12,259 nt of DNA. Source: Bacillota bacterium. GTDB lineage: Bacteria; Bacillota_E; Symbiobacteriia; Symbiobacteriales; Symbiobacteriaceae. This document shows, in pieces, positions 1-6,782 of this stretch; position 1 is the stretch's first letter; each line of letters opens with the position of its first letter. The stretch covers positions 1 through 12,259 of the forward strand of contig QGVE01000078.1 of NCBI GenBank assembly GCA_003242675.1, in the 5' to 3' direction. The notes beneath the pieces are model-generated. The model made no database searches. It saw only the letters and a program-made list of their open reading frames with translations, and was not told where the DNA came from. A program made the position numbers and the translations under genes.

Positions 1-152
1 GATGGGTGGCCGACGCCTTCGGCCCCCGGGCCGTCTTCGTGCTGACGGGACTCGTCCTGCTGGCGACCTCGGCCTGGGTGCAGCGGATGCTGGTCCACGG
101 GCCGGAGGGGCCGCTGGTGGGGGCACCCCACGGGGATTTGGAGACCGGGTAA
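1..152 (+). CDS. C-terminal fragment of a membrane transporter, probably MFS
   Basis: Only the last 49 codons are in the window. The frame runs from position 3 to the TAA at 150-152 and the 5' part lies off the left edge. The visible protein starts WVADAFGPRAVF, continues with a hydrophobic helix (VLTGLVLLATSAWV) and ends in a short hydrophilic tail rich in Gly and Pro. A short loop with an 'ADxFGPRxVF' pattern followed by one last membrane helix and a soluble tail is typical of the end of 12-helix major facilitator permeases, which are inner-membrane secondary transporters. No substrate can be inferred. Another polytopic membrane protein is possible. It is separated from the next gene by about 145 bp, so it is probably a separate transcript. 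Confidence 0.55.
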   Translation, partial: WVADAFGPRAVFVLTGLVLLATSAWVQRMLVHGPEGPLVGAPHGDLETG

Positions 153-188
153 GCCGCAGGAGTCGATGCGCTTTGCGCCCCCACTTTG

Positions 189-212
189 CTCCGGTGGACA
201 ATGGAACCGGAG
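189..212. repeat. 7-bp perfect inverted repeat between the transporter fragment and the importer operon
   Basis: CTCCGGT (189-195) and ACCGGAG (206-212) are perfect complements separated by 10 nt. There is no T-run on the right side, so it is a poor rho-independent terminator. It could be a weak terminator for the upstream gene or an operator for the importer operon that begins about 85 bp downstream. I found no convincing -35/-10 pair in 153-296. Confidence 0.35.
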
Positions 213-281
213 GAACACCCGCCCAAGTGACTATATGAATTCAGGCTGATGATGTGGTCTAATAATGAACAAATCCTGTTC

Positions 282-288
282 AAGGAGG
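282..288 (+). promoter_or_regulatory. Shine-Dalgarno site fixing the start of the solute-binding protein
   Basis: AAGGAGG lies 8 nt before the ATG at 297. This selects 297 over the in-frame ATG at 249. The ATG at 249 would put 16 hydrophilic residues ahead of the signal peptide and has no comparable ribosome binding site. Confidence 0.85.
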
Positions 289-296
289 CTTACGGC

Positions 297-1421
297 ATGC
301 GTCGTCCGCAGCTCCTCGCCCTAGTCTTGTGCGCCGCTATGGCACTAACGGCATGTGGGTCCGGCAGCACCTCTGGCACGACATCGTCGACCTCGGCCCC
401 GTCGGCCACCGACTCCCAGAGCAGCACACAGACGGAGCCCACGCAGCCTTCCGGCACCGCCCTCGTGTACACCCCACACCAGGGGCGGTTGCTGGAGGAG
501 TGGGGGCCGGCCTTCGCGGAAGCCTACCCGGGCCTCAGCGTGGAGACACAGCGTATCGGCACCACGCAGCTGATCGGCAGGCTGCGCGCGGAGAAGGCCA
601 ACCCGCAGGCTGACGTCTGGGTGGGCGGCGGCGGCATCGTCCCGTTCATCACGTTGGCCAAGGAAGGACTGCTTGAACCTTACCAGCCCAAGGGCTCCGA
701 GGTACTCGACACCCTGCCCGACTCCATCATCTGGCACGCGGACGACTGGAGCTGGGTCGCGCCCAACCTGATCGCCATGGGCATCGTCTACAACCCCAAC
801 CGCATCTCCAAAGAGGAGTTGCCCAAGACCTGGGACGACCTTGCCGATCCCAAGTGGAAGGGCCGCATCGAAATGTGGGATCCGGCCAGTTCCGGCACGT
901 CGGCCGCCTTCGTCGTGATGAACCTCGCCCGCCTCGGTGAAGAGAAGGGCTGGGAGTACCTGAAGGCGGTATACCAGAACGTGGCTCGCTATACCGCGGA
1001 AGGTTCGCCGGCGGCCAGCGTCGCCCGCGGCGAGATCGACCTGGGCATCACCTATGAGCACACGGCCCTCATCTTCCGGGATGAGGCGCAGCGCACCGGC
1101 GGTAACCCGGATAACGTCGCCTTCTACCTGCCCGAAAAGACGCTCGTTATGGCCGAGCCGATGGCCCTGGTGAAGGGCGGCCCGAACCCGGAAGTGGGCA
1201 AGGCCTTCATGGACTTCCTGATGACCGTGGAAGGCCAGAGGGTGCTGTCGGAGTATGGGTTCATGTACCCGGTCATCCCCGGCGCCCCCACGCCGCCTGG
1301 GGCGTTCTACACGGTGGAGGACTACTACCAGCGTGCGATCGAGCTGGATCCCGAGTGGATGGCGGCCAACCTTGACCGGGCCCTGAAGATCTGGAAGAAC
1401 GAGGTAGAAACTGCCAAATGA
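297..1421 (+). CDS. ABC importer solute-binding lipoprotein (iron(III)/2-aminoethylphosphonate/phosphoglycerate class)
   Basis: This 374-residue protein should capture a solute outside the membrane and hand it to the permease encoded two genes downstream. It begins with a lipoprotein signal peptide: basic MRRPQ, a hydrophobic stretch, then lipobox LTAC with Cys20 as the lipidated residue. A Ser/Thr-rich tether of about 30 residues follows. The mature domain has the class features of the AfuA/FbpA-like family (COG1840): ADVWVGGG near the first hinge, a DPASSGTS loop at about residues 195-202, and GITYEHTAL with Tyr253 in the second lobe. Its TGA overlaps the ATG of the ATPase gene, which implies translational coupling. 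Members of this family bind ferric iron, 2-aminoethylphosphonate, phosphoglycerate or thiamine. Only one Tyr is present at the site where iron binders usually have a Tyr pair, so an organic anion is at least as likely. The substrate is not determined. Confidence 0.88.
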   Translation: MRRPQLLALVLCAAMALTACGSGSTSGTTSSTSAPSATDSQSSTQTEPTQPSGTALVYTPHQGRLLEEWGPAFAEAYPGLSVETQRIGTTQLIGRLRAEKANPQADVWVGGGGIVPFITLAKEGLLEPYQPKGSEVLDTLPDSIIWHADDWSWVAPNLIAMGIVYNPNRISKEELPKTWDDLADPKWKGRIEMWDPASSGTSAAFVVMNLARLGEEKGWEYLKAVYQNVARYTAEGSPAASVARGEIDLGITYEHTALIFRDEAQRTGGNPDNVAFYLPEKTLVMAEPMALVKGGPNPEVGKAFMDFLMTVEGQRVLSEYGFMYPVIPGAPTPPGAFYTVEDYYQRAIELDPEWMAANLDRALKIWKNEVETAK

Positions 1422-2602
1422 GTAATGCCCTGATTTTCGATAACGTCAGCAAGCGGTTCGGCCCAACCGTTGCTGCCGATCAGGTCCAATTGACGGTCAA
1501 GGAGAGCGAGATATTCGCTCTCCTTGGCCCATCTGGGAGCGGTAAGACGACCCTGCTGCGGATTGCCGCCGGCTTCGAGTTTCCCGATGCCGGACGGGTC
1601 ATCCTCGGCGACCGGGACATCACCAACCTCCCGCCATGGGACCGCCCGATCGGTCTCATGTTCCAGCAGTATGCCCTGTTCCCCCATCTGGATGTGCGCA
1701 CCAACGTGGCCTACGGCTTGCTGGCCCATCGCTTCCGCCGGGGTGGGCTCGGCCAGCGGCTCAGGCTGATGTTGGGGCTCCGCCGCCAGGCCTGGGAGGA
1801 TCCGGAGGTTCGCAGGCTGACCGACGAGGTACTCCGCTTGGTGGAGATTCCGCACCTGGCAGACCGGCGCCCCGCCAATCTCTCCGGCGGCCAGCAGCAG
1901 CGGGTGGCCCTTGCCCGCGCACTGGTCACCCGCCCCGAAGTCCTGCTCCTGGACGAACCGCTCAGTGCACTGGACGCCGGGCTGCGGGAGCGAGTCCGGG
2001 CCGAACTTCGGGCCTTGAAACACAAGATTGGCCTCACGATGATCTACGTGACGCACGATCAGGAAGAGGCCTTTGCCCTGGCTGACCGGGTGGGCGTGAT
2101 GCTGGAAGGGCGGCTCGTTCAGGTGGCGCCGCCTGTCGAGCTATACCGGCGTCCTGCCACCCTGGCCGTGGCCGAGTTCCTGCGTCTGCCGAACCGCCTG
2201 CCCGGGAAGGCCCGTGTGAAGGGCGGGGGAGCGGCGGTCGCGCTGGACGCGGGTTTCGAGTTGGTGACGGATGCCGGACAGTGCACGGACGGGCCGGTGA
2301 CCGCGGTGATCCACCCGGAGGACATCCGTGTGCTGAGCGCTGCGGAGGCACAGGCTGCCGAGCCTCCTGCCGCCGGCTGCGTTCGGGTCCCCGCCACGGT
2401 GGTGGACACCGAGTTCCGCGGCGCACAGGTGATGGTCACGTTGGCCACCCCAGGCGCCACCCTCATGGCGTTGGTGCCGAGTCAGGAGGAGGCCTGGCGG
2501 CACCGGGAAGTGGTCGCTGAGTTCAGCGCGGCGGCCGTCCTGCTCTATCCGGGCCGGGCAGACAGCAAAGGCGCGGGGACGGAGGCCGGGAACCATGGCT
2601 GA
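1418..2602 (+). CDS. ABC importer ATP-binding protein with TOBE-type C-terminus
   Basis: This 394-residue cytoplasmic ATPase powers the importer. All motifs are intact: Walker A GPSGSGKTT (37-45), Q-loop MFQQ (Gln83/84), signature LSGGQQQR (155-162), Walker B VLLLDEP with Glu180, and switch His213 in VTHDQEEA. The region after about residue 255 is a regulatory/TOBE-like domain as in the PotA/FbpC/MalK group. Between the Q-loop region (NVAYGL, 96-101) and the helix before the signature motif there is a basic segment at about 103-131 (AHRFRRGG ... LRRQAWED). It is about 18 residues longer than I would expect in this family. The gene overlaps the binding-protein gene by 4 nt. A GAGGTA site at 1401-1406 precedes the start. 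Its last 8 nt overlap the permease start. Confidence 0.93.
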   Translation: MSNALIFDNVSKRFGPTVAADQVQLTVKESEIFALLGPSGSGKTTLLRIAAGFEFPDAGRVILGDRDITNLPPWDRPIGLMFQQYALFPHLDVRTNVAYGLLAHRFRRGGLGQRLRLMLGLRRQAWEDPEVRRLTDEVLRLVEIPHLADRRPANLSGGQQQRVALARALVTRPEVLLLDEPLSALDAGLRERVRAELRALKHKIGLTMIYVTHDQEEAFALADRVGVMLEGRLVQVAPPVELYRRPATLAVAEFLRLPNRLPGKARVKGGGAAVALDAGFELVTDAGQCTDGPVTAVIHPEDIRVLSAAEAQAAEPPAAGCVRVPATVVDTEFRGAQVMVTLATPGATLMALVPSQEEAWRHREVVAEFSAAAVLLYPGRADSKGAGTEAGNHG

Positions 2603-4340
2603 GCGTCGCACACGGCGCCGCCAGGTGGGGCTGCGCGTGTTTCTCTGGGTATATCTGGTCCTGGCCCTATTCGTTCCGCTCGTCACGCTGGCTGTCGTTG
2701 CGTTCACCAACCAGCCGGTCAACCCCTTGAATGCCCTCCTCTCCGGAAATCTAAGAGAGCTCGTTGACCTACTGAAGCAGTTTTCCTTCCAGCCGGTGAT
2801 CGAGGTCTTCCAGACCGCGCGTTACCGGCAGGCTCTCGTCAATTCGCTTCTGCTCTCGCTGAGCGTGGCCTTCATCGCCACCGTCGTTGGCACGCTTGTC
2901 GCCTTTGCCACCATCAAGCCGCACGTGCCCGGGCGCCGAATCTGGTGGGTGCTGTCGGCGATGCCGCTGGCCATCCCCCCGTTCCTGGGCGCCATCGCCT
3001 TCAAGCTGCTCGCCGGCCGAGGAGGCGTGTTGCCCAAGGTGCTGGCGCCGCTGGGCATCGCCTGGCCGGTGGACGCCGTATACAGCTATGGTGGCGTGAT
3101 CCTCGTGCAAGTGGTCACCCTGATGCCCGTGGTGTCGCTCGGGGTGCGAGCGGCCCTGCAGCGCATCGACACCGCGCTGGGCGAGGCCGCATTCACCCTC
3201 GGGGCCACTCCCGGCATGGTACTCTCCATGGTGACCCTGCCGCTTTTGCTGCCATCCCTCGGTGCAGGCTTCCTGCTGGTCTTCATGCGCAGTTTCGGCG
3301 ACTTCGCCACGCCGCTCATCCTGCTGCCGCCGTCCAAGAAACTGCTGATCCTCGAAGCGTACAAGGACCTGACGGGCGGCCTCTTCTGGGCCGAGGCGGC
3401 CATCCAGTCGCTGCTGATCATTCTCGTCGTGGTGACGGCGATGGCAGCCGAGCGGCGCATCTTGGCCGGCCGGGACTATCACAGCCTCGGCCACCGGGCG
3501 GGCAGCATCGTGGAGGGCGCGGTGATCGGTGAACTGCGCCTCCCGCACCAAAAAGGACCCACCATCGGCGAAAGGCTGCTGGCTGTCATCGCCGGGGTCG
3601 TCTTCGCCATCCCGATTCTGCTCATCCTTGGCATGGGCCTGCTGGCCCTCACTGCCAGTTGGGGCGACAGGGCGTTCCCGGACGCTCTCACCTGGCTGAA
3701 CCTCACCAGGGTGACCGTCACGGCGCCCAGGCCGCTTCTGATTACACTCATCGTCTCGGCGATCACCATCCTGGTCGCCTTGGCCCTGGGCACCCTTGCA
3801 TCCTACCAGTTCCAGCGGCGGCCGCAGCGCGGCGACGCTGCGCTGCAGTTCAGCCTGAACATGCCGATGGTGCTGCCGGGTATCGCGCTGGGCATCGGCA
3901 TGATCGCAGCCTACAACGCGCCGCCGCTGGCGCTGCATCCCTCTCCGTTCCTGCTGATCCTGTCTTACGTGCTGACGCGCACCCCCAATGCGGTGGCGTC
4001 GGCCGGTGCCGCCCTGCACCAGCTACCCAGCAGCCTGGAGGAGGCGTCCGCCACGCTGGGCAGCGTTCCCCTCTTCACCCACCGGCACGTCCTCTTGCCG
4101 ATGCTGAGTCCGGCGCTGCTCTCGGCCGCGGTGATGATCTTCTTCTCCGTGGCCCACGACATCTCCCTGACGCTGCTCCTAGCACCCACCTACTTCATAC
4201 CGGCGTCCATATCGATGTACCATGAAATGGACAGTGGCCGGCTCTTCATGGCTGCGGCGTACGGCCTGGTGCTGTTCCTGGTCACCGTCATCCCCTACAT
4301 CCTCCAGACCCTGTGGCAAAGCCGCAGGACGGCGCAGTAG
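2595..4340 (+). CDS. ABC importer permease, two membrane domains fused in one chain
   Basis: This 581-residue inner-membrane protein forms the whole translocation pore, unlike importers with two separate permeases. It has two BPD_transp_1-type halves, each with its own EAA coupling loop for the ATPase. The first is EAAFTLGATPG at 197-207, followed by a hydrophobic LPLLLPSL. The second is EEASATLGSVP at about 482-492, followed by VLLPMLSPAL. About 12 membrane helices are visible, six per half, with a hydrophilic joint around residues 285-325 (YHSLGHRAG ... HQKGPTIGE). The N-terminus is strongly basic (AERRTRRRQ), as expected inside the cell. The start is supported by GGAGG at 2581-2585, and by the 8-nt overlap with the ATPase gene. 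Double-length permeases of this kind are typical of FbpB-like iron and phosphonate systems, which fits the neighbouring binding protein. Confidence 0.92.
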   Translation: MAERRTRRRQVGLRVFLWVYLVLALFVPLVTLAVVAFTNQPVNPLNALLSGNLRELVDLLKQFSFQPVIEVFQTARYRQALVNSLLLSLSVAFIATVVGTLVAFATIKPHVPGRRIWWVLSAMPLAIPPFLGAIAFKLLAGRGGVLPKVLAPLGIAWPVDAVYSYGGVILVQVVTLMPVVSLGVRAALQRIDTALGEAAFTLGATPGMVLSMVTLPLLLPSLGAGFLLVFMRSFGDFATPLILLPPSKKLLILEAYKDLTGGLFWAEAAIQSLLIILVVVTAMAAERRILAGRDYHSLGHRAGSIVEGAVIGELRLPHQKGPTIGERLLAVIAGVVFAIPILLILGMGLLALTASWGDRAFPDALTWLNLTRVTVTAPRPLLITLIVSAITILVALALGTLASYQFQRRPQRGDAALQFSLNMPMVLPGIALGIGMIAAYNAPPLALHPSPFLLILSYVLTRTPNAVASAGAALHQLPSSLEEASATLGSVPLFTHRHVLLPMLSPALLSAAVMIFFSVAHDISLTLLLAPTYFIPASISMYHEMDSGRLFMAAAYGLVLFLVTVIPYILQTLWQSRRTAQ

Positions 4341-4361
4341 GGCTACCGGAGGGATGCGAAC

Positions 4362-4931
4362 ATGGTATTGCGACTCTCGGTCATCGGCCAGTCGGGCCCC
4401 ATCACCAAAGAGCTGTGGTCGGCGGCTTACACCGTCGGCCGCGCCATAGCCACCCGGAAGGCCCTGCTCTTCACCGGCGGGCGGGACGGCGTCATGGCCG
4501 CGGCCTGTGAGGGCGCCCGGTCCGCCGGTGGGGTGACGGTGGGCATCCTGCCAGGTGACGACCTGGGCCAGGCCAATCCCCACGTCTCCGTCCCCGTCAC
4601 GACCGGCCTCACGCTCCCCGGGCGGAGCGAGGTGCTGATTCACGCCGCCGACGCGTTCATCATCGTCGGGGGAGGCGCGGGAACCCTGGCGGAGATTGCC
4701 CTCGCGTACCTCTACCGGAAGCCGCTGGTCGCTCTCCGGGGCGTAGGCGGCTGGGGTGACCGGCTCCCGGCTGCGTTGGTGGAAGGTCAATACCTGGACG
4801 ACCGGCGGCTCGTGCCCATTCACTTCGTGGACGACCCGGACGCGGCGGTGGCCCTGGCGGTGGAGCTGGCCACAGCGCAGCCGGACAGGAGCCAGCCGCC
4901 AGCAGCCGGTGAACTGGGCGACGTTCCGTGA
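4362..4931 (+). CDS. SLOG-fold nucleotide-binding protein, TIGR00725-like
   Basis: This is a small Rossmann-like protein of 189 residues related to the LOG/DprA (SLOG) superfamily. Visible hallmarks are a first strand LSVIGQSG, TGGRDGVMAAACEGA (38-52), VGILPGDD (60-67), ANPHVSVPVTTG (71-82), and the ligand loop VGGGAGTLAEIA (102-113). The order and spacing match the TIGR00725 group. The last loop is GGGAGTLAE rather than the PGGxGTxxE of LOG cytokinin-activating phosphoribohydrolases, so that activity should not be assumed. The C-terminal ~20 residues are a Pro/Gln-rich tail. The ATG is chosen because GGAGGG (4348-4353) lies 8 nt upstream. It starts only 21 nt after the permease stop on the same strand with no terminator between, so it is probably the last gene of the importer operon. 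Its role there is unknown. Confidence 0.85.
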   Translation: MVLRLSVIGQSGPITKELWSAAYTVGRAIATRKALLFTGGRDGVMAAACEGARSAGGVTVGILPGDDLGQANPHVSVPVTTGLTLPGRSEVLIHAADAFIIVGGGAGTLAEIALAYLYRKPLVALRGVGGWGDRLPAALVEGQYLDDRRLVPIHFVDDPDAAVALAVELATAQPDRSQPPAAGELGDVP

Positions 4932-4964
4932 CGGGCGAGCCTGGGAAAGTGCTTACCAATGCAG

Positions 4965-4989
4965 CGGGCCCCGCCACTGGCGGGGCCCG
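4965..4989. terminator. GC-rich hairpin between convergent genes, probable bidirectional terminator
   Basis: An 11-bp perfect stem, CGGGCCCCGCC (4965-4975) with GGCGGGGCCCG (4979-4989), closes a 3-nt loop. It sits in the 65-bp gap between the plus-strand SLOG gene end (4931) and the minus-strand oxidoreductase end (4997). Neither side has a good T-run, so termination may be incomplete or rho-assisted. Confidence 0.7.
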
Positions 4990-4996
4990 ATCGCGT

Positions 4997-6082
4997 CTAA
5001 TCCACCGTGACCCACTGCCCCGTCCTGGCCGACTCCTGCACCGCCGCCAGGACCCGCTGCACCTGCAGCCCGGTGGCGAAGTTGGGCTCCGCGTCCGTCC
5101 GGCCGTCCCGGATCGCCTGCAGGAACGCCGCCTGGGCGGCCACGCTGAGCGGCACCGGGTTGCGGCCGCCGGTGTTGATCGTCTCCCAGCCGCCGAGCCC
5201 GGACACCTTCTCCTGCTTCAGGTACAGGTGCAGCTCGTGGGGGTTCGTGAACCCGTTGAACGCCACCGACCCGCGGGTGCCGTAGATCGTCAGATCCGGC
5301 CCCCGGCGGATCCCGGTCGCGAGGCGGGTCGCCTCGATCACGCCGATGCAGCCGGCCTCCATCTCCATCGTCACCAGGGCGACGTCGTCGACGTGGACAG
5401 GCACCTTCCGGTCGCTGCCCTTGGCCACCGGCCGCTCCTTGATGAAGGTCCGCGTGAGGCCCATGACCCGGCGCGGGCGCCCGAGCAGGAAGATGAGGAG
5501 GTCGACGGCGTGGGAGCCCAGATCGTACAGCACCCCGCCGCCGGTGCGGGTGTGGTCCAGCCGCCAGGTCAGGGGCCGGTCGGAATCCTCGTACCCGGAG
5601 TGCAGGTAGGTGAGCCGGAAGCTGGTGATCTCGCCCAGGGTGCCGTCCCGGATGAGGCGCCGCGCTGCCTGGACGGCGGTGCCGAAGCGCATCTGGAAGG
5701 TGATCTGCGCCACCCGGCCCGATTCTCTGGCCTTCGCGCACAGGTCCTCCGCCTCCGCCACCGTGCGGGCCAGCGGCTTTTCGCAGTACACGTGCTTGCC
5801 GGCCGCCAGGGCCGCGCTGGCGATGGGGTGGTGCAGGTCGTCCGGGGTGCACACGTGGACGATGTCGACGTCCGGCGAGGCGACCAGCTCGCGCCAGTCG
5901 GCGGTCGCGAAGGCGAAGCCGGCCTCCGCCTGGGCCCGGCGGGCGGTCTCGGGGCGGCTGGTGGCCACCCCCACCAACTCGATCGGCGCGCCGACGTCTA
6001 TGTAAAACGGGATCTGACGGTAGGCCTCTGCGTGCACGCGTCCGAAGCTGTAGCCGACGATGCCGATGCGGTAGGGTTTCAC
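4997..6082 (-). CDS. Gfo/Idh/MocA family NAD(P)-dependent oxidoreductase
   Basis: This 361-residue protein is expected to be a cytoplasmic sugar- or inositol-type dehydrogenase. The N-terminal Rossmann domain starts YRIGIVGYSFGRVHAEAY, with the nucleotide-binding glycines in the first loop. HVCTPDDLHH follows, and CEKPLART holds the family's catalytic Lys102. The C-terminal domain carries GGGVLYDLGSHAVDLL (181-196), with Asp187 and His191 in the expected active-site positions. The GTG start at 6082 is chosen because GGAGGAGG (6090-6097) lies 7 nt upstream and the protein then begins directly with the Rossmann strand. The frame stays open much further upstream, but that sequence is repeat-rich and has no family similarity. 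No same-strand neighbour is near, so it appears monocistronic. The family is broad (glucose-fructose oxidoreductase, myo-inositol dehydrogenase, biliverdin reductase and others). The substrate cannot be named. Confidence 0.9.
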   Translation of the reverse strand: MKPYRIGIVGYSFGRVHAEAYRQIPFYIDVGAPIELVGVATSRPETARRAQAEAGFAFATADWRELVASPDVDIVHVCTPDDLHHPIASAALAAGKHVYCEKPLARTVAEAEDLCAKARESGRVAQITFQMRFGTAVQAARRLIRDGTLGEITSFRLTYLHSGYEDSDRPLTWRLDHTRTGGGVLYDLGSHAVDLLIFLLGRPRRVMGLTRTFIKERPVAKGSDRKVPVHVDDVALVTMEMEAGCIGVIEATRLATGIRRGPDLTIYGTRGSVAFNGFTNPHELHLYLKQEKVSGLGGWETINTGGRNPVPLSVAAQAAFLQAIRDGRTDAEPNFATGLQVQRVLAAVQESARTGQWVTVD

Positions 6083-6089
6083 GGAGCAT

Positions 6090-6097
6090 CCTCCTCC
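6090..6097 (-). promoter_or_regulatory. Shine-Dalgarno site deciding the GTG start of the oxidoreductase
   Basis: On the minus strand GGAGGAGG ends 7 nt before the GTG at 6082. An ATG at 6089 is in a different frame, which shifts away from the Rossmann sequence, so it is not used. Confidence 0.8.
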
Positions 6098-6222
6098 CTG
6101 GGCGGGTCGATCAACCGAGCGCCGTCCCTGCTGTATTCCGCAGAACTCCGGGCGTTCCTGCCCGGAGGACCGGCCGGCAGCCTCCACCGCTTGATAGGGT
6201 GGTTCTCCATCCCGGTCCCCGT

Positions 6223-6416
6223 CTGTTCTCATTGCGTGTGGCCGGCATCCGCGGCGGGTTGCGGGTAGTTCTCTGTTGCTGGCACCGTTCCGCGGTGGGT
6301 TGCGGGCACTTCCCTGTTGCTGGCACGTTTCCACACCGTACCGGTCTGTTCTACTTGCGTGTGGCTGGCCTCGCCTGGCCGATCGGTATGCGCGCGACCA
6401 CACGCAAGTTGAACAG
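6223..6416. repeat. 19-mer repeat: two direct copies and one inverted copy
   Basis: The unit CTGTTCTACTTGCGTGTGG at 6346-6364 recurs as CTGTTCTCATTGCGTGTGG at 6223-6241 (two differences) and, inverted, at 6398-6416 (one difference). The 6346-6364 and 6398-6416 copies face each other across 33 nt and could form an 18-of-19-bp stem. The direct copies bracket the 41-bp tandem duplication. I do not recognise the element. Confidence 0.75.
6249..6326. repeat. Two tandem copies of a 41-bp unit
   Basis: Positions 6249-6285 and 6290-6326 align over 37 nt with four differences. Both begin CCGCGG(C/T)GGGTTGCGGG and end CTGTTGCTGGCAC. The period is 41 bp. The copies lie inside the region bounded by the 19-mer repeats, so they may belong to one composite repeat element. 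Confidence 0.8.
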
Positions 6417-6444
6417 CGCAGCGGTCCCCTGCGGCACTCGTAGG

Positions 6445-6484
6445 TATCCCTCGGCCCCGGCACGTATCCCTCCGCCCCGGCAGG
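6445..6484. repeat. Two tandem copies of a 20-bp unit
   Basis: TATCCCTCGGCCCCGGCACG (6445-6464) is followed directly by TATCCCTCCGCCCCGGCAGG (6465-6484), 18 of 20 identical. There is no open gene here. It is probably a simple duplication. Confidence 0.7.
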
Positions 6485-6490
6485 AACCCT

Positions 6491-6675
6491 CGACTGCGCA
6501 AGCTCACCCCACGTGTACCACCTGGGCCAGAAGCGGCGGAGATCGGTGCGTTCCGCCGCGGGCTGGAAGCCGGCCAGACGAATGAGGAGCGGCTTCCCGC
6601 GCCCACGAGGCGGTCTGGGCGGCGGTGCTGGCGCAGCAGGCCGCCCGGAGGATGGGCGCTGCCGCTGGGGGATGA
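6491..6675 (+). pseudogene. Doubtful remnant of a plus-strand gene end (possible frameshift)
   Basis: One frame reads GPEAAEIGAFRRGLEAGQTN around 6521-6580 with GC-rich third positions. From about 6604 a second frame reads HEAVWAAVLAQQAARRMGAA and stops at TGA 6673-6675, just before a hairpin. Joining them needs one base added near 6601-6604. The pattern suggests a decayed C-terminus, but there is no recognisable family, start or ribosome binding site. High-GC sequence produces such runs by chance. Confidence 0.15.
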
Positions 6676-6684
6676 AATATTTGA

Positions 6685-6714
6685 CGGAGCCCCGCCGGTC
6701 ATGGCGGGGCTCCG
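6685..6714 (-). terminator. Terminator of the ABC exporter operon
   Basis: CGGAGCCCCGCC (6685-6696) pairs with GGCGGGGCTCCG (6703-6714), a 12-bp perfect stem with a 6-nt loop. It sits about 70 bp past the stop of the minus-strand exporter gene. On the minus strand the stem is followed by TCAAATATTTC, a weak T-rich tract. The plus-strand side is less T-rich. Confidence 0.75.
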
Positions 6715-6782
6715 GTTTCGCTGTCAGCCCTGTCGACGGGTCGGGCGACCAGCGCCTCGACGGTGTGGAATTCGCTTCACCC

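Larger units (their letters stand above)
6098..6684. other. Non-coding spacer with small repeats between the oxidoreductase and the exporter operon
   Basis: About 590 bp lie between the oxidoreductase ribosome binding site and the exporter terminator. I find no convincing full gene on either strand. It contains three copies of a 19-mer (one inverted), a 41-bp tandem duplication, a 20-bp tandem duplication and a possible gene remnant, each listed separately. The promoter of the oxidoreductase should lie here, but I could not identify a convincing -35/-10 pair. Confidence 0.6.

Noticed and set aside
260..266. TAATAAT as a -10 box of the importer operon
   Set aside because: No acceptable -35 sequence is found 16-18 nt upstream, so I do not call a promoter.
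2769..4019. 416-codon minus-strand open frame over the permease gene
   Set aside because: It is the shadow of a clear membrane protein gene. Its own translation is hydrophilic, Gln/Asp/His-rich and without domains.
4928..6268. 446-codon plus-strand open frame opposite the oxidoreductase
   Set aside because: It lies wholly over the Gfo/Idh/MocA gene and has no recognisable family features.
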